Shown in pieces: positions 54,176-63,575 of a stretch of 64,000 nt of DNA. The notes under the pieces are model-generated. The model searched no databases. It was not told where the DNA came from and saw only the letters and a program-made list of their open reading frames with translations. Source of the DNA: Sneathiella sedimenti. Its GTDB lineage: Bacteria; Pseudomonadota; Alphaproteobacteria; Sneathiellales; Sneathiellaceae. The DNA lies in NCBI RefSeq assembly GCF_017313765.1, contig NZ_JAFLNC010000001.1, positions 868,001-932,000 of the forward strand, in the 5' to 3' direction. The translations under genes and the position numbers were made by a program. Each line of letters opens with the position of its first letter. Position 1 is the stretch's first letter.

Positions 54176-55450
54176 ATGCCGACCCCAGAATGTGAAAGTC
54201 CTGTTATTGTTGTCGTGCTGAAGGGGTATCCGCGTCTGTCGGAAACTTTTATCGCGCAGGAGCTTCTGGCCTTACAGCGGCGGGGTCTCGATCTCGCGCT
54301 CGTCTCCCTGCGTCATCCGACCGACAATACGACCCATCCCGTGCATCAGGAAATTTCCGCGCCCGTCAATTATTTGCCGGAATATCTATATCAGGAACCG
54401 CTCCGTGTATTGAAGTCCTGGTGGTGCGTACGCAACAACCCGGGATATCGCAAGGCACGGACTGTCTGGCTGAAAGACCTGCGCCGTGACCTGACGCCCA
54501 ACCGTGTTCGCCGATTTGGGCAGGCGCTGGTGCTGGCCGCGGAAATGCCGCCGAACGCAGCAATGATCTATGCCCATTTCCTGCATACGCCAGCGTCAGT
54601 CGCGCGCTATGCCAGCCTGGTCACCGACAGGAGCTGGAGTTGTTCCGCCCATGCTAAGGATATCTGGACGTCTCCCGAGTGGGAGCTTCGCGAAAAGCTG
54701 GCTGAACTTTCGTGGTTGGTGACCTGTACTTCCGTCAATGCAGACTATTTGTCTTCGTTGGCGGTGGATGACACGAAGGTGTCGCTCATGTATCACGGCC
54801 TTGATATGTCCCGGTTTCCGGAGTTTTCAGAACGCCACCATGCGCGGGATGGCTCCGACCGGACGGCGCCGGTAGAGATTGTCTCGGTCGGTCGGGCGGT
54901 GGCGAAGAAGGGATATGATGATCTTTTAAGGGCACTTGCGGCGCTGCCAGCAGATCTCCATTGGAAGTTCACGCATATTGGTGGCGGCCCCCTGCTCAAG
55001 GACCTGAAAGCGCAGGCAAAGGATCTTGGCATAGCAGAAAACCTTGATTGGCGCGGGGCGTTACCGCAGGGCGAGGTTCTGCAGGCGCTTAAGGCTGCGG
55101 ATATTTTCGTCCTAGCCAGCCGTATTGCTGAAGATGGCGACCGTGACGGCCTCCCAAATGTCCTGATGGAGGCGCAAAGCCAGAAAGCGGCGGTGGTGGC
55201 GACGAATGTGTCGGCAATCCCCGAATTGGTAATCGACGATGAAACCGGACTTCTGGTGCCAGAGCGTGACCCAGCGGCATTAACAGTTGCGCTGTCCCGA
55301 CTGATACGGGAGCCTGCGCTGCGGCAGCAATTCTCCGATAAGGGAAACCGGCGCTTGCGTGATCTCTTCGACGCCAACCGCTGGATCGGCAGCCTTGCCG
55401 AAAAACTGGGCCCGCCCTCACAACCCTGCAAAACCGGAACCGCAACGTGA
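54176..55450 (+). CDS. Glycosyltransferase family 4 (GT-B fold)
   Basis: 424 residues from the ATG at 54176, which has CCGGAG upstream; an in-frame TTG at 54161 is possible. It has the opening VVVLKGYPRLSETFIAQELLAL, typical of colanic-acid-type (WcaL-like) GT4 enzymes, and the donor-site region IAEDGDRDGLPNVLMEAQS near residue 320. It transfers a nucleotide-activated sugar to a glycan or lipid acceptor. First of eight overlapping genes; divergent from the degenerate ABC protein. Confidence 0.88.
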   Translation: MPTPECESPVIVVVLKGYPRLSETFIAQELLALQRRGLDLALVSLRHPTDNTTHPVHQEISAPVNYLPEYLYQEPLRVLKSWWCVRNNPGYRKARTVWLKDLRRDLTPNRVRRFGQALVLAAEMPPNAAMIYAHFLHTPASVARYASLVTDRSWSCSAHAKDIWTSPEWELREKLAELSWLVTCTSVNADYLSSLAVDDTKVSLMYHGLDMSRFPEFSERHHARDGSDRTAPVEIVSVGRAVAKKGYDDLLRALAALPADLHWKFTHIGGGPLLKDLKAQAKDLGIAENLDWRGALPQGEVLQALKAADIFVLASRIAEDGDRDGLPNVLMEAQSQKAAVVATNVSAIPELVIDDETGLLVPERDPAALTVALSRLIREPALRQQFSDKGNRRLRDLFDANRWIGSLAEKLGPPSQPCKTGTAT

Positions 55451-56574
55451 AGCTCGCTTTTTATGCGCCTATGAAGTCACCCGACCACCCGGTTCCGTCC
55501 GGAGACAGGCGAATGGGAAGGTTGCTCTGGTCGGCGCTGGAATTGGCGGGTTTCGAACCGGTGCTGGCCTCTGAAAAGAGAAGTTTTGACAGTCAGGGCG
55601 ATGCGGATTTTCAACACGCCATGAAAAAACAAGGGTCGGCGGAGGCGGAGGCACTGATCGCGAAATGGCGCGCCCGGCCCGAAGACGCGCCCAAAGGGTG
55701 GTTCACCTACCACATTTACCACAAAGCCCCCGACTGGATCGGCCCGACAGTATGCGCCGCGCTGGATATCCCCTACTTCGTGGCGGAGGCAAGCCATGCT
55801 CCCAAACGTGCGCGCGGAGGCTGGCAAATGGGTTATGAGGCCGCCGCAAGCGCTATCCGTTCCGCCCGTGCGGTTTTTCATATGACCCGGCTGGATGGGG
55901 AATGCCTGAAGCCGTTGATCGCAGCCGATAACGCGCTTGTCCTGCTGCCACCCTTTGTCGATATCGAGACGTTCATCGAAAATGCGGCCCAGATCGATAT
56001 CGATGCCGCAGTTACGAATGCCGGAGGCAGAAAAGATGTGAATAATTTGTTGGCCGTAGCGATGATGCGTGGCGGCGATAAGTTAATGTCCTATCAGCAG
56101 CTCGGCGCGGCGCTCGCACGTCTTAAAACCCCGGATTGGCAGCTACTCGTGATTGGGGACGGAGAGCGACGGCGCGAAGTGGAGGAGGCGCTTGCTCCCA
56201 TTGGCGATAAGGCCGTCTATCTTGGCGCCATGGCGCCGGATGCCTTGCCTGCCTGGTATGAATATGCCGATATTTACGTCTGGCCCGCCTGCGGGGAGGC
56301 GTATGGCATGGCCTTTCTGGAGGCAGAAGGGTGCGGCCTGCCTGTGGTGGCAGGCAATATACGGGGTGTCCCGGATGTTGTGAAGGACCGGGAAACGGGT
56401 CTTCTAACCGTTCCGGGAGACGCAGCGGCCTTTGCGGCGGCGGTTGATCAACTGCTTGCGGATGCGCCCTTGCGAGAAAAAATGGGGCAGGCAGGGCGGC
56501 AGTTTGTCCGGGAGGAACGGACACTGGCAAAAGCCGCCGAGATCTTGAAATCGCATATCGAAGGAGTACTGTAA
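55447..56574 (+). CDS. Glycosyltransferase family 4
   Basis: 375 residues from a GTG at 55447 that overlaps the previous stop by four bases (GTGA). The E-x7-E donor motif is in GEAYGMAFLEAEGCGLPVVA (about residue 287). N-terminal half less conserved: MKLAFYAPMKSPDHPVPSGD. Likely acts after the first glycosyltransferase on the same glycan. Its stop overlaps the histidine-phosphatase ATG by one base. Confidence 0.87.
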   Translation: MKLAFYAPMKSPDHPVPSGDRRMGRLLWSALELAGFEPVLASEKRSFDSQGDADFQHAMKKQGSAEAEALIAKWRARPEDAPKGWFTYHIYHKAPDWIGPTVCAALDIPYFVAEASHAPKRARGGWQMGYEAAASAIRSARAVFHMTRLDGECLKPLIAADNALVLLPPFVDIETFIENAAQIDIDAAVTNAGGRKDVNNLLAVAMMRGGDKLMSYQQLGAALARLKTPDWQLLVIGDGERRREVEEALAPIGDKAVYLGAMAPDALPAWYEYADIYVWPACGEAYGMAFLEAEGCGLPVVAGNIRGVPDVVKDRETGLLTVPGDAAAFAAAVDQLLADAPLREKMGQAGRQFVREERTLAKAAEILKSHIEGVL

Positions 56575-57155
56575 TGGTTCAGTTGCTGGTCATACGGCAT
56601 GGCAAGACCGACTGGAACTTGCAGAAGAAAATTCAGGGTCGCACGGATATTCCGCTTAGCGAGCTGGGCCGGGCGGAACTTGTGAAAATGCGCCTGCCTG
56701 CCGAGTTTAAGCAGTTCAGCTGGACATCTAGCCCGCTGAAGCGGACCCGGCAGACAGCAGAACTACTGGGCGCAACGGAGCTCAAGATAGAGCCTGCGCT
56801 GATAGAGATGAACTGGGGGGAATGGGAAGGCGAGACGCTGCCCGATCTTCGGGCAAAATATGGGACGGAATTCAAATATAACGAAGCCCGGGGAATTTAT
56901 ATGACACCGCCTGGCGGTGAAAGTCCGGCCGACGTTGTCGCGCGCCTGACACCCTGGCTTCAAAGTCTAAAGATTGACACGGTTGCCGTCACCCACAAGG
57001 GTGTCATACGCGCGTTAAAGTCTCTGGCCTATAATTGGGACATGACGGACAAGGCCCCGGTCAAGTTCGACTGGGCAACGGGTCATCTTTTTGACGTAAG
57101 CCCCGATGGCGGCCTTTCACCGCTGCGTATAAATATCAGTATGGAAGACGCATGA
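56574..57155 (+). CDS. Histidine phosphatase (phosphoglycerate mutase-like)
   Basis: 193 residues. LLVIRHGKTDWNLQKKIQGRTDIPLSELG has the catalytic RHG, and VAVTHKGVIRALKSL the second His; the Glu after the WGEWEG segment is the acid. It removes phosphate from a small molecule. In a glycan operon it could dephosphorylate a sugar- or polyol-phosphate precursor; inference. Overlaps both neighbours. Confidence 0.88.
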   Translation: MVQLLVIRHGKTDWNLQKKIQGRTDIPLSELGRAELVKMRLPAEFKQFSWTSSPLKRTRQTAELLGATELKIEPALIEMNWGEWEGETLPDLRAKYGTEFKYNEARGIYMTPPGGESPADVVARLTPWLQSLKIDTVAVTHKGVIRALKSLAYNWDMTDKAPVKFDWATGHLFDVSPDGGLSPLRINISMEDA

Positions 57156-58315
57156 CAGACCTAATATCCCCGCTGAAAATCCTGTTCTATGTCCAGCATC
57201 TTTTGGGGATCGGGCATCTCAAGCGGACAGCGACGCTGGCACGCAACATGATGCGGGCGGGTTTTGACGTCACCGTTGTCTCCGGGGGACATGAAATAGA
57301 TGTTGATCTTGGCGGGGCACGATTGATCCAGCTGCCAGCGACACGGGCGACGGACCTTTATTTCAAGGTGCTCGTGGATGAGGAAGGACAGCAGATCGAC
57401 GACCAGTGGCGACAGAAGCGGGCCGATAGGCTACTCGATATCTATAACGAGCATAAGCCAGATATCCTGATTACCGAGCTGTTTCCTTTTGGTCGGCGGC
57501 AGATGCGCTTCGAATTGTTGCCGCTGCTCGAGACGGCGCTGGCGGCCCCGTCGCGTCCACTGATCATTTCCTCCGTCAGGGACATCCTCGTGGCGCAGAC
57601 GAAACCCGGCCGGAATGATGAAATGCTGGACCTTGTGGAGAAATATTTCGATTATGTCATGGTCCATGGTGACCCCGATCTCATATCCCTCGACAAGACC
57701 TTCCCCCATACGGAGCGGATCCGGGACAAGATCTTCTATACCGGCTATGTGGTCGACCATACAGGCGTCAAGGGCGGGCCGGACGCGCCGGGCGCGGGCG
57801 AGGTGATTGTCTCCAGCGGGGGCGGGGCGGTTGGTACCAATCTTTTAAAGACGGCGATGAAGGCGCGGGCACTTAGTTCGGCAAAAGACCGGGTCTGGCG
57901 AATGATGGTCGGCGCCACAGTAGAAGCGGAAATCTTTGACGAGTTGACCGGGCTGGCGCCTGAAGGGGTGGTTGTTGAGCGCGCGCGCGCTGATTTCACC
58001 ACACTTTTGATGAATTGCGCGCTATCTATAAGTCAGGGAGGGTATAACACGGTGATGGAAACCCTCCATGCCAAATGCCGGGCAGTGATCGTACCCTACG
58101 CCGGCGGGCTGGAAACCGAACAAACTCTCCGGGCACGGCTGCTGGCCAGGAAAGGCGTTCTGCAAATTGCCGATGAAGACGGGCTCACCCCCGAGATTCT
58201 TGCCGCGAAAGTGGACATTGCCTTGAGCGGACCGCCGGCGCGGGCCGAAATTAATGTTAATGGCGGGGCGAAAACGATAGAATTACTGAAAATGTGGGCA
58301 GACGGAAACGCATGA
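57152..58315 (+). CDS. GT28/MurG-like glycosyltransferase
   Basis: 387 residues, MTDLISPLKILFYVQHLLGIG at the start, with HLKRTATLARNMMRAGFDVTVVSGG, an N-terminal GT-B domain, and a C-terminal half with MNCALSISQGGYNTVMETLHAKCRAVIVPYAGGLETEQ, the donor-binding segment of GT28 enzymes. A third sugar transfer in the same operon. Overlaps the next gene by four bases. Confidence 0.83.
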   Translation: MTDLISPLKILFYVQHLLGIGHLKRTATLARNMMRAGFDVTVVSGGHEIDVDLGGARLIQLPATRATDLYFKVLVDEEGQQIDDQWRQKRADRLLDIYNEHKPDILITELFPFGRRQMRFELLPLLETALAAPSRPLIISSVRDILVAQTKPGRNDEMLDLVEKYFDYVMVHGDPDLISLDKTFPHTERIRDKIFYTGYVVDHTGVKGGPDAPGAGEVIVSSGGGAVGTNLLKTAMKARALSSAKDRVWRMMVGATVEAEIFDELTGLAPEGVVVERARADFTTLLMNCALSISQGGYNTVMETLHAKCRAVIVPYAGGLETEQTLRARLLARKGVLQIADEDGLTPEILAAKVDIALSGPPARAEINVNGGAKTIELLKMWADGNA

Positions 58316-59118
58316 ACAGTTGGGACAGCCTGAACAAGGAACTTGACCTCTGGCGATCTGAGGGACGTGTCGCGACCTTCTGGTGGCGCGACGACGACGT
58401 GGTTGCGCCAACACCCGCCCTGGAACGGTTGTTACATCTAAAGGAACATTTCGATCTCCCGCTGGCACTAGCCGTCATTCCGGAAAAGGTCGATCCCGAA
58501 CTTGTAAACCATCTGGAGGAGTGTGTAATTCTTCAGCATGGCTTTAGTCATGAAAATGTCGCGGCGGCGGGGGCGAAGAAGTCAGAATTCCCCGATACTC
58601 GCGCAGTAGAAGAAATTAAAACCGATCTTCTCAAGGGAAAGGAAACCCTCACACGGATATTTACCAATCAGTTTGTTCCCATTATGGTGCCACCCTGGAA
58701 CAGGATTGCAGACAACCATCTTGGTGTGCTGGCGGAACACGGTTTTGTCGGTATATCCCGCTACAAGGCGCGAAAAGAGGGGCTGGTTCGCCCGGCGCTT
58801 GCCGAAATTAACACCCATGTCGACCCGATAAACTGGCGCGATGACCGAAGTGTGGTGCCGGAGGCAGTGTTGCTCGATATGGTTATTGATCATTTGGCCG
58901 CACGGCGGCAGGGACAGGCGGATCTGCTGGAGCCAACCGGCCTGCTCACGCATCATCTAGTTCATGACGAGAATGTCTGGGCGACGCTTTATAAGTTGCT
59001 GGCAACGCTAACGGATCATCCAGCGGTGCGTTTCCTAACCATAGAAGGGGCACTGGCGTTGATTGACGGAATTCCGGATGAGGTTTTTCTACAGGAGACA
59101 GAACAGGCAGTGGAATGA
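58312..59118 (+). CDS. Polysaccharide deacetylase-like (NodB fold) protein
   Basis: 268 residues starting at ATG 58312, which overlaps the previous stop (ATGA). Motifs: TFWWRDDDVVAP (metal-binding Asp), VILQHGFSHENV (His-x3-His), VPPWNRIADN. These match the metal-dependent carbohydrate esterase 4 family. It lacks a signal peptide, so acts on a cytoplasmic substrate, perhaps an N-acetyl group on the glycan or nucleotide sugar. Confidence 0.82.
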   Translation: MNSWDSLNKELDLWRSEGRVATFWWRDDDVVAPTPALERLLHLKEHFDLPLALAVIPEKVDPELVNHLEECVILQHGFSHENVAAAGAKKSEFPDTRAVEEIKTDLLKGKETLTRIFTNQFVPIMVPPWNRIADNHLGVLAEHGFVGISRYKARKEGLVRPALAEINTHVDPINWRDDRSVVPEAVLLDMVIDHLAARRQGQADLLEPTGLLTHHLVHDENVWATLYKLLATLTDHPAVRFLTIEGALALIDGIPDEVFLQETEQAVE

Positions 59119-59636
59119 TGCGGGTGTTTACATATCCTCTTCGAAGTCTTTTGGGCAGCTATCTGCGCGCCCTGTTTGGTGTGACGTTGACCCTTGTTCC
59201 GCTCTTGTTGTTAAATCCGATTTCTGTCATTGTTTATTTGTTGGTTTTTTTATTATGTGCGTTCGTTTGGTATGGTCTGCGCGCAATTCTCCGGCAATTC
59301 ACCTGCTTTGAAGTGAGTGGTGCCGGTATTGTCATGTCCGGCCCGATAAGGCGTCACATAAAATGGGAGGAACTGGACGGATTCAACCTGAACTATTACT
59401 CGACACGGCGGGATCGGGAAGCGGGTTGGATGCATTTGAAGCTGAAAGGCGGGGGGGCAAGATTGAGTATCGATTCATCCATCAGCGGGTTTGAGGAGCT
59501 GGTAAGGCTGGTGTCGCAGGCGGCGGCTGAGAATGGCCTTGTTCCAGACAAGAATACGGCCAGAAACATGCAGGCCTTGGGAATTACCCGACCGGATCGC
59601 AGGCCTTCGGTAGCTTTTGGAACGGCGAACCAATGA
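59115..59636 (+). CDS. Membrane-anchored PH-like protein of unknown function
   Basis: 173 residues. Two hydrophobic segments (about 12-30 and 35-58) precede a beta-rich domain (RQFTCFEVSGAGIVMSGPIR, WEELDGFNLNYYSTRRDREAG). This resembles the bacterial PH-like module of the protein at 47297. It overlaps both neighbours by four bases, so it belongs to the operon. Function unknown; it may tether the enzymes at the membrane. Confidence 0.6.
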   Translation: MMRVFTYPLRSLLGSYLRALFGVTLTLVPLLLLNPISVIVYLLVFLLCAFVWYGLRAILRQFTCFEVSGAGIVMSGPIRRHIKWEELDGFNLNYYSTRRDREAGWMHLKLKGGGARLSIDSSISGFEELVRLVSQAAAENGLVPDKNTARNMQALGITRPDRRPSVAFGTANQ

Positions 59637-61525
59637 CGAATGTGCTGCTGGTCAGGGACCTCAAAGTTGAATTCCGGGTTCCGGAAGGGACGATCAAGGC
59701 GGTGGACGGCGTCAGCTTCCGGGTACCTGATGGCAAAACCGTTGCGCTGGTGGGGGAATCCGGCTCCGGTAAATCCGTGATCAGCCAGGCAATCATGTCA
59801 ATCCTGCCGAAACCGGCACATATTACAAGCGGCGAAATTCTCTTCTTCGATCCGGAAAAACCCGGCGTATTTTATGATATCGCCAAACTGAAACCCGACA
59901 GCAAGGAAATGCGAAATATTCGCGGCGGCCGCATTTCCATAATCTTTCAGGAACCGATGACCTCTCTTTCGCCGCTGCATACCATCGGCGACCAGATTTC
60001 CGAGGCCCTTCATCTACACCACAAGAAAACAAAGCAGGATGGGGTAAAGGTAACCGTCGACATGCTGCGACTTGTGGGCTTTCCGGAGCCGGAGGAGGCG
60101 TTTCACACCTACCCGTTTGAACTTTCGGGGGGACTGCGCCAAAGGGCGATGATCGCGATGGCAATGATCTGCCATCCCGCACTCCTGATCGCGGATGAAC
60201 CGACGACCGCTCTCGACGTCACGATTCAGGCGCAAATTCTCGACCTGATGCAAAATCTTCAAAAGCAGCTTGGTATGGCGATCCTGCTGATTACCCATGA
60301 TCTTGGTGTTGTCGCCAGTATGGCCGACGAGATCGTCGTCATGTATCACGGCAAGGTTATGGAGCAGGGCACCCTTGAAGATATTTTCAAAAACCCGAGC
60401 CACCCGTATTTAAAAGCGCTCATGCATGCCATTCCCCGTTTCGACATGAAACCGGGAGAGCGCCTGACCCCAATTCGTGAAATCAAGCGCGACGCCAACA
60501 GTAAATTTCTTGAGCAGGCCAACCCGCGCCCGATCGCGACCGGAGATGAGAAACCAATTCTTGAGGTGCGCAACCTCACCAAGAAGTTTACAACGCGAAA
60601 ATCCTCCCTTTTTGGGGCGAAGCCAGGGGGTGAGGTGCTGGCGGTGGATAATGTGAGCTTCTTTATCCAGCCCGGTGAATGCCTCGGCCTGGTGGGAGAG
60701 AGCGGATGCGGCAAGACGACCCTGTCCAAGCTTATCCTGCGGGCATTGACGGCGACAGCCGGGGAAGTAACCTATAACGACCGCGGGCGTGACATTGATG
60801 TTCTCGCTCTCTCGAGTGAAGAGCTTTTCGACTATCGCAACAAGGTCCAGTTTATTTTCCAGGATCCGTTCTCGTCCCTTAATCCGCGAATGACTGTATT
60901 CGACATCATTTCCGAACCGCTGATCATTCACAATGTCGGTACCGCGGCAGAACGCGAGGAAACGGTGAAGGAATTGATGACGCTGGTTGGGCTCGATTTC
61001 CGGTTCCTGCGCCGTTATCCGCATTCCTTTTCAGGCGGGCAGCGGCAGCGGATCGGTATTGCCCGGGCCCTTGCGCTGAAGCCGGATCTTCTGATCTGTG
61101 ACGAGCCGGTCTCGGCGCTGGATGTCTCCATTCAGGCCCAGATCCTTAACCTGCTGAAGGATTTGCAGGCCGAGCTTGGTCTCACCTATCTATTTATCTC
61201 CCACAATCTGGCGGTGGTGGATTATATTGCCGACAGGATTGCCGTAATGTGCAAGGGGCGGCTTGTCGAAACCGCGCCGAAAGAGGCCCTGTTTAAAAAC
61301 CCGGTGCATCCCTACACCAAGCGACTGTTGGCGGCGGTGCCGGAACCGGACCCCAATCATCGACTTAATTTCTCAAATCTGGTAGAGGAAAAGGCCTCCA
61401 ATCCAGAGCTCTGGCCAGCCCCCTTTACCGCGGATTTGAATACGAGCCCAGTCATGATGGACATTGGGGGAGGGCATTTTGTCCGGGTCCACGAAAACAC
61501 GGATCCGAAGGAGCTGCGGCTATGA
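59633..61525 (+). CDS. Fused dipeptide/oligopeptide ABC transporter ATPase (two nucleotide-binding domains)
   Basis: 630 residues. First domain: Walker A GESGSGKS (about residue 42), signature LSGGLRQR, Walker [13 protein letters not shown]. Second: GESGCGKTT (about 359), [28 protein letters not shown]-terminal [19 protein letters not shown] is the family tail. The layout matches YejF/DppDF fusions, which drive uptake of peptides or muropeptide-like solutes. It overlaps the substrate-binding gene by four bases. Confidence 0.92.
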   Translation: MTNVLLVRDLKVEFRVPEGTIKAVDGVSFRVPDGKTVALVGESGSGKSVISQAIMSILPKPAHITSGEILFFDPEKPGVFYDIAKLKPDSKEMRNIRGGRISIIFQEPMTSLSPLHTIGDQISEALHLHHKKTKQDGVKVTVDMLRLVGFPEPEEAFHTYPFELSGGLRQRAMIAMAMICHPALLIADEPTTALDVTIQAQILDLMQNLQKQLGMAILLITHDLGVVASMADEIVVMYHGKVMEQGTLEDIFKNPSHPYLKALMHAIPRFDMKPGERLTPIREIKRDANSKFLEQANPRPIATGDEKPILEVRNLTKKFTTRKSSLFGAKPGGEVLAVDNVSFFIQPGECLGLVGESGCGKTTLSKLILRALTATAGEVTYNDRGRDIDVLALSSEELFDYRNKVQFIFQDPFSSLNPRMTVFDIISEPLIIHNVGTAAEREETVKELMTLVGLDFRFLRRYPHSFSGGQRQRIGIARALALKPDLLICDEPVSALDVSIQAQILNLLKDLQAELGLTYLFISHNLAVVDYIADRIAVMCKGRLVETAPKEALFKNPVHPYTKRLLAAVPEPDPNHRLNFSNLVEEKASNPELWPAPFTADLNTSPVMMDIGGGHFVRVHENTDPKELRL

Positions 61526-63417
61526 AGCTATGGCGCAAAATTTCGCGGGGAGTAGCAATATCAACGTTGATTTGTGCGATCCCGGCTGGCGTTGTTCGCG
61601 CGGAAGTACCTTATTTTCAGCATTCAGTGGTTTCAGGCTTCCTGCCGCCGATGGAGAGCCGGCTCCCGAAAAATCCACTTGTTGTGACGCCCGGGAAGGA
61701 TCAGGTGATCGGCCAATATGGCGGCAAGCTCAAGACATTGGTTGGTAGTCCCTCTGATGTGAAGCTGATGTTCGTAAATGGCTATGCCCGCCTTGTCGGC
61801 TATACGGAAGATTTCGAAATCAAACCCGATATTCTCGCGTCACTGGACGTGACCGACGGTCGAACTTTCGTCATGAAACTGCGGCAGGGACATAAATGGT
61901 CTGACGGCCATCCCTTTACATCGGAGGATTTTCGCTACTGGTGGGAAGACATTGCCAATAACCCGAAGCTTTTTCCAGCCGGACCACCTGCGGAACTATT
62001 GGTCAATGGTGAGTTACCTAAGGTCGAGTTTCCGGATCCGCTGACGGTTATTTATTCCTGGTCGGTTCCTAACCCTAATTTCCTCGCTAATCTTGCCAGC
62101 GCGGCGCCACTCCTTATTTATCGCCCCTCACATTACCTGAAAACCCATCATATCGACTATATTGACCGGTCGAAGTTGTCGCCGAAACAGAAGATCAAGC
62201 TCAAGTCCTGGGCGGCGAACCATAACCGTCTCGATAATCTTTATAAATTCGATAACCCGGAACTACCGACACTTCAGCCCTGGCGCAACACGACCCCCGC
62301 GCCGGCAAACCGGTTTGTGGGCAAGCGAAACCCCTATTTCCATCGGGTTGACCCGAATGGCCAGCAACTGCCCTATATCGATGAGCTGATCTACACGGTG
62401 TCGGAGGGCAAACTGATCCCGGCCAAGGCTGCGTCGGGGGATACTGACCTTCAGGCCAGAGGGCTACGTCTGCAGGACGCCACATTTTTGAAGGAAAATG
62501 AGACGCGCTCCAACTATAAAGTACTGCTCTGGGAAACGGCGCGCGGTTCCCATTTCACCTTATATCCAAACCTGAATAGTCAGGATCCGACCTGGCGCAA
62601 GCTGATGCGGGATGTCCGGTTCCGGCGGGCGCTCTCCCTTGCCATCAACCGCGAGGAAATTAACGATATCCTCTTTTTCGGTCTGGCAGTAGAGGGCAAT
62701 AACGCGGTCCAGAAGCAAAGCCCGTTTTATACCGAAGACCTGCGCACCAAGTGGGCAACCTTCGATATTGACAAGGCCAACAGTCTGCTGGACGAGATGG
62801 GCCTGACGACACGCAATAATGATGGCACCAGAATGATGCCTAATGGCGAGCCGCTGGTCATTGTAATTGAAACCGCCGGTGAAGAGACGGAGCAGTCGGA
62901 CATCCTGGAACTGATCAATGAGTCCTGGGAACAGATCGGTATCGAGGTGTTCACCAAACCGTCCCAGCGGGCAGTATTCCGGAACCGTATTTTTTCCGGG
63001 GAAACCGTGATGTCCGTGTGGTCCGGGTTTGAGGATGGCTTGCCGACTGCGCAATCCAGCCCGGCGGACCGGGCACCGACGAGCCAGACCAGTTATCAGT
63101 GGCCAAAATGGGGCCAGTATTTCGAAACGAAGGGCAAGTCAGGAGAACCTGTCGACCTGCCGGAAGCCCAGCAACTGTTCGATTTGTACAAAAGGTGGCT
63201 GGTCACAACGGATGATGATGAAAAAGCGGAAATTTGGCGGGAAATGCTGAATATCCACGTGGATCAGCAATTTACTATTGGTGTAATCGGGGCAATCTTG
63301 CAACCAATTGTCGTTTCCAACAAATTACGTAACGTACCCAGGGAGGGCATCTATAACTGGGACCCCGGGGCGCAGTTCGGTATTTATCATCCGGATCTGT
63401 TCTGGTTTGAAGATTAA
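61522..63417 (+). CDS. Extracellular solute-binding protein family 5
   Basis: 631 residues with a signal peptide ([23 protein letters not shown] cleavage near residue 28). The family-5 fold appears in LRQGHKWSDGHPFTSEDFRYWWED and VRFRRALSLAINREEI. Its ligands are peptides or oligosaccharides; with YejF-like ATPase it resembles YejA-type or glycan-binding proteins. Followed by the permease gene after 158 bp without a clear terminator. Confidence 0.88.
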   Translation: MKLWRKISRGVAISTLICAIPAGVVRAEVPYFQHSVVSGFLPPMESRLPKNPLVVTPGKDQVIGQYGGKLKTLVGSPSDVKLMFVNGYARLVGYTEDFEIKPDILASLDVTDGRTFVMKLRQGHKWSDGHPFTSEDFRYWWEDIANNPKLFPAGPPAELLVNGELPKVEFPDPLTVIYSWSVPNPNFLANLASAAPLLIYRPSHYLKTHHIDYIDRSKLSPKQKIKLKSWAANHNRLDNLYKFDNPELPTLQPWRNTTPAPANRFVGKRNPYFHRVDPNGQQLPYIDELIYTVSEGKLIPAKAASGDTDLQARGLRLQDATFLKENETRSNYKVLLWETARGSHFTLYPNLNSQDPTWRKLMRDVRFRRALSLAINREEINDILFFGLAVEGNNAVQKQSPFYTEDLRTKWATFDIDKANSLLDEMGLTTRNNDGTRMMPNGEPLVIVIETAGEETEQSDILELINESWEQIGIEVFTKPSQRAVFRNRIFSGETVMSVWSGFEDGLPTAQSSPADRAPTSQTSYQWPKWGQYFETKGKSGEPVDLPEAQQLFDLYKRWLVTTDDDEKAEIWREMLNIHVDQQFTIGVIGAILQPIVVSNKLRNVPREGIYNWDPGAQFGIYHPDLFWFED

Positions 63418-63575
63418 GTGATCAAGGAGGTCGAGATTTTGGGGGGAGGCGACTTCGGTACAATCGCTGCATTTTTGAGAGCGCTGGTTGACGGCGTGCC
63501 ACATTTCGGCGAACAATGCGAAAATGATACGGGGCAGTACCGATGAAAAATCGGTTCCTCTCAGGGCAGAGTTGA